Source of the DNA: Planctomycetota bacterium
GTDB lineage: Bacteria; Planctomycetota; Planctomycetia; Pirellulales; Pirellulaceae
Assembly (NCBI GenBank): GCA_014238905.1
Contig: JABAAE010000020.1
Location: 1-48,445 of the forward strand
Direction of reading: 5' to 3'
DNA length: 48,445 nt
Below the pieces are notes generated by a model, which worked only from the letters and a program-made list of their open reading frames with translations, did no database searches and had not been told where the DNA came from. Shown one piece after another: positions 43,043 to 48,445 of this stretch (within the stretch, counting starts at the first letter, position 1; every line of letters begins with the position of its first letter). The position numbers were made by a program, and so were the translations under genes.

Positions 43043-44497
43043 ATGAGTGAAAAATGTGATTTTGGCTTAATTGGTTTGGCCGTAATGGGCGAGAATCTGG
43101 CCCTCAACGTTGAAAGCCGGGGTAACCGGGTGGCGGTTTTTAACCGGACTATCGAGAAGGTAGATGAGTTTATCGCGGGCCGAGCTGCTGGGAAGAATTT
43201 TGTGGGTTGCCATTCCCTCAAGGAATTGGTCGACAATTTGGCGTCGCCAAGAAAGGTAATGATGCTGGTCAAAGCGGGCCCGGCGGTGGACGCGATTATC
43301 GATGAATTAATCCCGATGCTTGAGCCAGGTGACGTCATTATTGATGGTGGGAACACCCATTATGCTGACACCGAACGCCGAACACGGTACGTGGAGGAAA
43401 AAGGACTTCTGTTTTGTGGGACCGGCGTTTCAGGTGGCGAGGAAGGGGCCTTGAAAGGGCCGTCGATGATGCCAGGTGGTAGTGAAGAGGCCTGGCCGAT
43501 GGTCCAACCGATCTTCCAGGCGATTGCTGCAAAAGTCGGCGATCACAATGATATTCCCTGTTGTGAATGGGTTGGTCCACGGGGAGCCGGGCACTATGTG
43601 AAAATGGTCCATAATGGAATTGAGTACGGTGATATGCAGCTGATTTGTGAAGCATATTTACTGCTCAAAGAAGTGGTCGGGCTATCCAATGATGAAATTT
43701 ACAAAGTTTTTGCAGATTGGAATAACGGAGACCTGCAAAGTTATCTTATAGAAATTAGCCGCGACATTTTCAGCGTGAAGGATGATCAGACCGGCGATGA
43801 TCTGGTCGATAAAGTACTCGATATTGCTGGCGCAAAGGGGACTGGGAAATGGATGAGTCAACTCGCCTTGGATCTTGGTGTCCCGAGTACGCTGGTAACT
43901 ACAGCGGTTTTCGCTAGAAGTATTTCAGCACAAAAAGACGCAAGAGTGCGAGCCAGTTCGGTGTTGAACGGCCCTGCTGATGTTGATGTTTCTGGATTGA
44001 TTGGCGACAAATCCAGTTTCATTGAAGCCATTCGTCAGGCGCTATATGCCTCCAAAATATGCAGCTACGCTCAGGGCTTTGTTCAGTTGCAAGCTGCCGC
44101 GTTAGAGCATGATTGGCCATTGAATTATGGGGACTGCGCTCTGTTGTGGCGTGGTGGATGTATTATCCGTGCCCAATTTCTCGACAGAATCAAAGAAGCG
44201 TTCGATGCGGATCCCAATCTGGAAAATCTGTTGTTGAATGACTATTTTCAAACCGCTATCGAAGCCAGCCAGAATGCTTGGAGAAAAGTCTGCTCGGTAT
44301 CTGCGTTGGCCGGGATTCCTGTACCTGCGTTTGGCTCGGCTCTTGCTTACTATGACAGTTACCGCAGCGACCGATTGCCGGCTAATTTATTGCAAGCCCA
44401 ACGTGATTATTTTGGTGCACATACCTATCGGCGAACCGATCAGGATGGAAGTTTTCATACGGATTGGCTTGCACTTCGAAAACAACCCGAGGCTTGA
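43043..44497 (+). CDS. gnd: 6-phosphogluconate dehydrogenase (NADP-type)
   Basis: 484 residues, the typical long form. Oxidatively decarboxylates 6-phosphogluconate to ribulose 5-phosphate. N-terminal Rossmann motif GLIGLAVMGENL at residues 8-19 with FNRT (Arg/Thr for NADP); catalytic region CGTGVSGGEEGALKGPSMMP and GAGHYVKMVHNGIEYGDMQL containing the catalytic Lys; C-terminal helical dimer domain with KGTGKWMSQLALDLGVP and a tail FHTDW. The 25 bases before the ATG are almost entirely A/T-rich, mostly A, with no Shine-Dalgarno sequence. It is followed after 8 bases by the SDR gene, and then zwf, so likely the first gene of a pentose-phosphate operon. Confidence 0.97.
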   Translation: MSEKCDFGLIGLAVMGENLALNVESRGNRVAVFNRTIEKVDEFIAGRAAGKNFVGCHSLKELVDNLASPRKVMMLVKAGPAVDAIIDELIPMLEPGDVIIDGGNTHYADTERRTRYVEEKGLLFCGTGVSGGEEGALKGPSMMPGGSEEAWPMVQPIFQAIAAKVGDHNDIPCCEWVGPRGAGHYVKMVHNGIEYGDMQLICEAYLLLKEVVGLSNDEIYKVFADWNNGDLQSYLIEISRDIFSVKDDQTGDDLVDKVLDIAGAKGTGKWMSQLALDLGVPSTLVTTAVFARSISAQKDARVRASSVLNGPADVDVSGLIGDKSSFIEAIRQALYASKICSYAQGFVQLQAAALEHDWPLNYGDCALLWRGGCIIRAQFLDRIKEAFDADPNLENLLLNDYFQTAIEASQNAWRKVCSVSALAGIPVPAFGSALAYYDSYRSDRLPANLLQAQRDYFGAHTYRRTDQDGSFHTDWLALRKQPEA

Positions 44498-44505
44498 TCT
44501 TTATC

Positions 44506-45297
44506 ATGACAAACAACTCATTTTTAGAGGGCCTGTTCGGCCTCAACGGTCAAACCGCTGTGGTCATTGGTGGGACTGGTGTCTTGGGTGGAGCGATCTG
44601 TGAGGGATTGGCCAAAGCAGGTGCGTCAGTAGTTGTTTCGGGACGGTCTGAGGAGCGTGGACAGCAACGTGTTAGTGGGATTGTTTCTGCCGGAGGCAAA
44701 GCGATCTTTGCGCCGGTAGATGTTGCTCAGTCGTCTTCCCTGGAGGCCTTGAAATCTCGCAGTCTTGAAGTGGGCGCAGGGACCGTAGAAATTTTGGTGA
44801 ATTGTGCAGGTGTGAATTCAGCAACACCCTACGAGGAAATCAAAGAAGAGGAATGGGACCGGGTTGTTGACGGAAATCTAAAGGCGACCCACCTGGCTTG
44901 TCAAGCGTTTGCCCCAATGATGTCCGAACAGGCCAATGGCGGCTCCATATTGAATATCGGCAGCGTCACCGCTCACCTACCACTTTCGAAAGTTTATGCC
45001 TATTCTGCGTCGAAGGCAGCGGTAGTGAATCTAACACAGAATTTGGCGAGGGAATTTGCCAAAAAAAATGTACGTCTGAACACTCTTTGTCCAGGTTTTT
45101 TTCCGGCTGAGCAGAATCGTAAGATACTGACGGCCGAACGTGTAGAAAATATCATGAGCCAGACACCGATGGCGAGATTCGGTGAGACCGATGAATTGAT
45201 CGGCGCGGTCCTTTTGCTTTGTTCACGGAATGCAGGCGGTTTTATTACCGGTGCATCGTATTACGTGGATGGTGGGTTCACTGCGATGCGATTTTGA
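44506..45297 (+). CDS. Short-chain dehydrogenase/reductase
   Basis: 264 residues from the ATG at 44506, 8 bases after the gnd stop; the alternative start at 44464 lies inside gnd. Classical SDR: nucleotide loop VVIGGTGVLGGAICEGLA (variant of TGxxxGxG), NCAGVNSATP (NNAG equivalent), SILNIGSVTAHLP with the catalytic Ser, Y166-S-A-S-K170, and the closing GASYYVDGGFTAMRF. The pattern is similar to D-mannonate/gluconate-type SDRs, which act on sugar acids. Its position between gnd and zwf fits a dehydrogenase feeding a sugar acid (for example a gluconate derivative) to the pathway, but this is inference. Cytoplasmic. Confidence 0.9.
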   Translation: MTNNSFLEGLFGLNGQTAVVIGGTGVLGGAICEGLAKAGASVVVSGRSEERGQQRVSGIVSAGGKAIFAPVDVAQSSSLEALKSRSLEVGAGTVEILVNCAGVNSATPYEEIKEEEWDRVVDGNLKATHLACQAFAPMMSEQANGGSILNIGSVTAHLPLSKVYAYSASKAAVVNLTQNLAREFAKKNVRLNTLCPGFFPAEQNRKILTAERVENIMSQTPMARFGETDELIGAVLLLCSRNAGGFITGASYYVDGGFTAMRF

Positions 45298-45357
45298 TGT
45301 GGAATCCCGTCGAGTTTGGAATTCGGTTTGTCCAGTCGACCATGAAAAGGATCTTGG

Positions 45358-46821
45358 ATGTCGAATACAATTGTAATTTTTGGTGCCTCTGGCGACCTGA
45401 CCAGTCGAAAGTTGATCCCCGCCCTGTATTCGCTTTACCTAAAGAAACGATTGCCTGGTGATATTCGAATCGTTGGTTGCTCACGTAGCCCGTTTACGCA
45501 TGACCAATGGCGATCGGAGTTGGAGGTGTCAACCTCGAACTTTACATCGAAATTCGCCAAAGATTCATTCCGTGAATTCGCGAGCTCCATTTTCTACCAA
45601 AAGGTGGATGTAGGCGACCAAGAAGATTTCAAGTCGTTGTTCAGGTTCCTCGATGAGGTGGAGCCGGATAATAATCCGACCCGAATTTATTATCTTTCGA
45701 CTGCCCCCCGTTTTTTTGCACCAGCCATAGAAAATCTTGGAATTGCTCATCGGGAGTTGAGCGTGTCGGGCAGAGAGCCTGAGTTGCGTGGCAACTTGTT
45801 ACGCCGGATAGTGATTGAAAAGCCGTTTGGTACTGACCTTGAATCGGCGCATTTGCTAAATGAGAAAATTCACCAAGTTTTTGACGAATCTCAGGTATAT
45901 CGGATCGATCATTATCTTGGGAAAGAAACCGTTCAGAATATGATGGTGCTGAGATTTGCAAATTCTATCTTTGAACCGTTATGGAATCGGAATTATATCG
46001 ACAACGTGCAGATTGTCTGCTCAGAATCGGTCGATGTGGGTCGTCGAGGTGGTTACTACGATTCTTCCGGAGTTCTCCGGGATATGTTTCAGAATCATTT
46101 GTTGCAGCTGTTGATGATCACTGCGATGGAGTGCCCAGCGCGATTTAATGCCAGCCTGGTTCGTGATGAAAAAGTTAAAGTATTGCAGGCTATCAAGCCC
46201 TTCTCGTCGGAGGAAGTTCGGACTGAAACGTACCGTGCGCAGTACGACGGCTATTTGGATTCTGACGGAGTTCCGGCTGGGAGTAAGACCGCAACGTTTG
46301 CAGCGATTAAATTAAAAATTGAAAACTGGAGATGGAACGGAGTTCCATTTTATTTATCCAGCGGCAAAGCACTTGCAAAGCGGTCAACTCAAATCGTCAT
46401 CCAGTTTCATGATCCCCCGACGTTGTTATTTACTGACGGTCCCAAAGAACACTGGGACAACAATCGGCTGATCATTCAAATCCAACCTGATGAAGGTATT
46501 CGAATGAGATTTACCACCAAGGTTCCCGATGCTGGCATGGAGTTGCGGACGACCGATTTGGACTTCAAATTCGCAGAGGAGTTTACCGAGTCGATGCCGG
46601 ACTCTTATCAGAGACTTCTTTTGGACGCCATCAAGGGAGATGCCTCACTATTTGCCAGAAGTGATGAAGTGGAATTTGCTTGGAAGATCATCGACCCAAT
46701 CATCAAGAGTTGGCAACAGACTCAAAACCCCAAGCTTTATCGCTATCATCCAGGAGTGGCTATTCCGGAATCATGCGATCAATGGATGCACTTTCAGAAA
46801 AAGGCGTGGTGCAGAGAATAG
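45358..46821 (+). CDS. zwf: Glucose-6-phosphate 1-dehydrogenase
   Basis: 487 residues, normal family length. Oxidises glucose 6-phosphate to 6-phosphogluconolactone with NADP+. Coenzyme loop G9-A-S-G-D-L-T-S-R-K, EKPFGTDLESA, active-site segment YRIDHYLGKETVQN at about 181-194 with the catalytic His, and LRDMFQNHLLQLLMI. Ribosome site AAAGGAT lies nine bases before ATG. Third gene of the gnd-SDR-zwf cluster (60-base gap after the SDR), so these three probably share a transcript. No pgl gene (lactonase) is in the window. Converges with the selenoprotein gene. Confidence 0.97.
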   Translation: MSNTIVIFGASGDLTSRKLIPALYSLYLKKRLPGDIRIVGCSRSPFTHDQWRSELEVSTSNFTSKFAKDSFREFASSIFYQKVDVGDQEDFKSLFRFLDEVEPDNNPTRIYYLSTAPRFFAPAIENLGIAHRELSVSGREPELRGNLLRRIVIEKPFGTDLESAHLLNEKIHQVFDESQVYRIDHYLGKETVQNMMVLRFANSIFEPLWNRNYIDNVQIVCSESVDVGRRGGYYDSSGVLRDMFQNHLLQLLMITAMECPARFNASLVRDEKVKVLQAIKPFSSEEVRTETYRAQYDGYLDSDGVPAGSKTATFAAIKLKIENWRWNGVPFYLSSGKALAKRSTQIVIQFHDPPTLLFTDGPKEHWDNNRLIIQIQPDEGIRMRFTTKVPDAGMELRTTDLDFKFAEEFTESMPDSYQRLLLDAIKGDASLFARSDEVEFAWKIIDPIIKSWQQTQNPKLYRYHPGVAIPESCDQWMHFQKKAWCRE

Positions 46822-46964
46822 TCGTCCCAGCGAATTCGGTTGAAAAACTGCGTCCCAAACGGACATCATCCCGATCGAGATAGGCGTCAATAAAAACCGG
46901 ATATGAGATAAGGCGACGCAGTGCAAACATTGACTGCTTTGGTGCAGGGGCTGAGACCACTAAG

Positions 46965-47309
46965 TTAGCCGAGGAATTCCGCCAAATCTTCATGGAAGCC
47001 GACAAACAGCTTCTTGCCCTTTTTTAGGGTCGGGGCACGAAGATTTCCGCTCGGCCCAACCATCTGCTTGATAAGTTCGTTGTCGGTTGGATTCTCGTTC
47101 ATTCTGAAATGGACTACTTTTTTTCCTTTGGCAGCCCAGATCTCGCTAGCTGCTCTAGCCAATTTCACTGCCTCGGCTGGATCGATTTTCTTTTTTCGAG
47201 CATCGTCTTGCTCGGTCACCTCGGTTTTTGTTTTTGCAAGCAACTCTTGCGCCTTGGTGCAACTCTTTCAGCCACCTCGCTGATAATACCAATCCACTTT
47301 TCCAGCCAT
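46965..47309 (-). CDS. Probable selenoprotein, ArsC/thioredoxin-fold family (TGA = Sec14)
   Basis: Read through the TGA at 47268-47270, the frame gives 114 residues from the ATG at 47309: MAGKVDWYYQRGG-U14-KSC17-TKAQELL. Sec14 and Cys17 form a U-x-x-C pair at the exact place of the CxxC/CxxS redox motif of thioredoxin/ArsC folds, right after a beta strand (VDWYY) and before a helix. Homology-like sequence continues without a break after the TGA: ARKKKIDPAEAVKLARAASE, and the C-terminal MVGPSGNLRAPTLKKGKK with LFVGF, typical of ArsC-like proteins. I recall planctomycete 'ArsC family (seleno)proteins' of this type. Reading TGA as stop leaves a fragment starting at a TTG (47243) with no redox residue. 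Likely a cytoplasmic redox enzyme or regulator; the substrate is unknown. Sec machinery (selA-D) is not in the window. Confidence 0.82.
47237..47270 (-). promoter_or_regulatory. Candidate bacterial SECIS element after the in-frame TGA
   Basis: On the mRNA, bases 12-14 after the UGA (CAA) pair with UUG at 29-31, and GCAA at 18-21 pairs with UUGC at 25-28, leaving a bulge of three and a GAG apical loop 21 bases from the UGA (genomic 47237-47256). A small loop starting with G at this distance fits the published description of bacterial SECIS hairpins. Predicted by eye only. Confidence 0.5.
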
Positions 47310-47420
47310 AATAACTACCTGTACCGATGGGAAAAATTGCCATTTCTCGTCGCCTCAAAGGCAGACTCAATTTCTATGGAATGGACTAGGATGTGTCAAG
47401 TTGTCGAAAACAGGAACGGC

Positions 47421-47744
47421 CTATCCAAAAAAAGTTCGATATACAACATAGCAGCATGCCAAATTGAAAAAAACCGAAAGCCAAAATCTGATTTGGAAGG
47501 ATTGAGTTGCCGATTTGTGCCGAAAAATCCGCCTTCCCATCCAGCCCCCGGGCCAGCCTCCCAAAGCATCCAGCATAGAAAGGGTGGCTTCAGGAAGGCG
47601 GTTTTGACTTGCTGCTCTGGACCTCCATCTGTCGACGCCGTAGCAACAAAAACTGGTTAAGGAAAGTGTTGGAACGATAACGATTAGGTAAGTCCAAAAA
47701 ATCCACGATCCTAAGTTTACAATGGCTATTAAGATTGAATTCAT
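47421..47744 (-). CDS. DUF1294 small membrane protein
   Basis: 107 residues from the ATG at 47744; a GTG at 47780 is an alternative. A first membrane helix (about 2-28, ILIAIVNLGSWIFWTYLIVI) precedes the DUF1294 core: FCCYGVDRWRSRAASQNRLPE, TLSMLDALGGWPGGWMGRRI, FRHKSATQSF, and a second helix (FWLSVFFNLACCYVVY). The usual YxxDKxxA start of the motif is partly changed (YGVDRWRSRA), with Arg for Lys. Inner-membrane protein of unknown function. It is in the same direction as the selenoprotein gene, 111 bases upstream of it. Confidence 0.85.
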   Translation of the reverse strand: MNSILIAIVNLGSWIFWTYLIVIVPTLSLTSFCCYGVDRWRSRAASQNRLPEATLSMLDALGGWPGGWMGRRIFRHKSATQSFQIRFWLSVFFNLACCYVVYRTFFG

Positions 47745-47797
47745 ATTGTTCAACAGGTTTGGGAAATAACAAATTGTCACCGAATAATCTTTCGTTG

Positions 47798-48082
47798 ATG
47801 TTATTTCCTTGTCGTTTTATTGCGGAGCAAACGGCGGAAGAAGCTAGTTCTTCTTTGCATTATGACATGTCCCGGAGCTTTGGAAATCATGCCATGAACC
47901 AGGCTTGGCTTCAATCGACAAAAATAGTAGACAGATCGGCTTTCAACTATTTTGCTAACTTGAGTCCGGGTGTTGAGGGAGCTTCGGATATTCAGTTTTT
48001 AAAAACTCGCGAAACCTGTTTGGATTTCAGGTGTTGGATGGGTACGTTAATTATTTCAACCTCAATGAAAGAACATCACTGA
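47798..48082 (+). CDS. Possible small protein coupled to the next gene
   Basis: 94 codons from the ATG at 47798. The stop TGA overlaps the ATG of the following gene as TGATG (48080-48084), the usual sign of translational coupling. Against it: no ribosome site before 47798, no recognised domain, and the content (AEQTAEEASSSLHYDMSRSF, then FNYFANLSPGVEGASDIQFL) is not strongly protein-like. An extended frame to 47735 would overlap the DUF1294 start. I rate it as doubtful. Confidence 0.3.
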   Translation: MLFPCRFIAEQTAEEASSSLHYDMSRSFGNHAMNQAWLQSTKIVDRSAFNYFANLSPGVEGASDIQFLKTRETCLDFRCWMGTLIISTSMKEHH

Positions 48083-48445
48083 TGATATTTTTCACGCGAC
48101 TGATTCCGGTTGCTGTCTCGGCCTTTTTTCTCTCGTTGTTTTTTTCGTCTGAGGTCGATGCTCAACCCGAACGCCGGAAGGGTGGATCACAATCTGCTCA
48201 ACAAAATACCCGTTCCAAATCTGATCCATCTCAGCGGCAACGGCAGAGTCAACGGACGAGAAGTGACGATCAACAAAACAGTGACGATCAACAAAACAAG
48301 GGCCAGAGGCAAACCGATCGATCAAGAGGTGGGAATTCATCGAGTCACTGGGGGGATCGTCGGGGTCCAGGGCATGGTGATATTACTCGGGGAGATTCCA
48401 AACGAGGAGATTCCAAACGAGGAGATTCCAAACGAGGAGATTCCA
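48082..48445 (+). CDS. Exported repeat protein with RGDSK motifs, N-terminal part
   Basis: Open to the window edge without a stop, so 121 residues are visible. Signal peptide: MIFFTRLIPVAVSAFFLSLF, cleavage near VDAQ. The mature part is hydrophilic and low in complexity: Gln/Arg/Ser/Asp rich (RKGGSQSAQQNTRSKSDPSQ), then the duplicated SDDQQN unit, then a Gly/Arg-rich stretch (RSRGGNSSSHWGDRRGPGHG), and at the end at least four RGDSK-type pentads. No folded domain is visible yet; the downstream part may hold one (planctomycete proteins of this style often go on to EF-hand or similar domains, but that is a guess). Overlaps the preceding frame by one base triplet end (TGATG). Confidence 0.65.
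   Translation, partial: MIFFTRLIPVAVSAFFLSLFFSSEVDAQPERRKGGSQSAQQNTRSKSDPSQRQRQSQRTRSDDQQNSDDQQNKGQRQTDRSRGGNSSSHWGDRRGPGHGDITRGDSKRGDSKRGDSKRGDS
48262..48297 (+). repeat. 18-bp tandem repeat encoding SDDQQN
   Basis: AGTGACGATCAACAAAAC is repeated exactly at 48262-48279 and 48280-48297 within the exported repeat protein. Confidence 0.9.
48391..48445 (+). repeat. 15-bp tandem repeats encoding GDSKR
   Basis: GGAGATTCCAAACGA occurs three times perfectly (48391-48405, 48406-48420, 48421-48435) and a fourth copy is cut by the window edge, so the true copy number is unknown. Confidence 0.92.

Noticed and set aside
46847..46922. Inverted repeat ACTGCGTC ... GACGCAGT between the convergent zwf and selenoprotein genes.
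   Set aside because: Arms of 8 bases are 60 bases apart with no T tract; too weak to call a terminator or attachment site.
47014..47283. Plus-strand open frame across the selenoprotein gene.
   Set aside because: It is antisense to a sequence with clear family motifs and has no ribosome site.

Overview
The window looks like chromosomal DNA of a member of the Planctomycetota, most likely a marine Pirellulales-type bacterium. The evidence is the dense set of proteins largely restricted to the planctomycete/verrucomicrobial lineage: giant exported proteins with a PVC-type heme-binding domain plus HEAT repeats, DUF1549/DUF1553 and DUF1592-type 'planctomycete cytochrome' proteins, their DUF1501 and DUF1552 partners, FGly sulfatases, and a DUF1080 protein. 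Shine-Dalgarno sequences are variable and often weak, and gene order is loose with long intergenic gaps. No transposase, integrase, phage structural operon, rRNA or CRISPR array was found.

Layout. 1-610: 3' end of a BNR-type exported sialidase-like protein. 822-949: decayed tRNA-Leu(CAG) gene whose 3' half and terminator are well preserved. 1877-11300: first catabolic block (giant heme/HEAT protein, sulfatase, DUF1592 cytochrome, DUF1552 protein). 11485-11616: second, degraded copy of the tRNA-Leu tail with terminator remnants. 12151-22140: second block (lipoprotein, sulfatase, DUF1501 protein, DUF1549/DUF1553 cytochrome with a LamG domain, Zn-ribbon protein, YdhR-like monooxygenase, spermidine-synthase-like protein). 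22385-22407: a third, short tRNA-tail sequence, followed by a tailspike/pectate-lyase-like beta-helix protein. 24009-24768: frameshifted voltage-gated cation channel. 25178-30447: small acidic protein, exported hypothetical proteins and a LOV-SpoIIE photoreceptor phosphatase. 31241-35168: sugar isomerase-like TIM barrel, deoC, DUF1080 and a His-rich exported repeat protein. 35317-40048: second giant heme/HEAT protein and dihydroorotase. 40633-46821: central carbon genes (PPi-type phosphofructokinase, HAD phosphatase, gnd, SDR, zwf). 46965-47309: a probable selenoprotein. 47421-48445: DUF1294 membrane protein and an exported repeat protein cut by the window end.

How it fits together. The first half is mostly extracytoplasmic machinery of the kind planctomycetes devote to (sulfated) polysaccharides: sulfatases paired with c-type cytochrome/DUF1501 or DUF1552 modules. 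The last 8 kb holds oxidative pentose phosphate and glycolytic enzymes; gnd, the SDR gene and zwf form a likely operon.

The most notable observations are: (1) an in-frame TGA at the redox position of an ArsC/thioredoxin-like protein (U14-x-x-C17), with a plausible SECIS hairpin, whose N-terminus is missed if TGA is read as stop; (2) three tRNA-3'-end-like sequences in the same orientation, about 10.6 and 10.9 kb apart, bounding two segments that each carry a sulfatase convergent with a two-gene planctomycete-cytochrome operon; (3) a complete LOV flavin-binding motif fused to a SpoIIE-type phosphatase; and (4) a decaying voltage-gated channel pseudogene. All calls come from reading the sequence without database searches.
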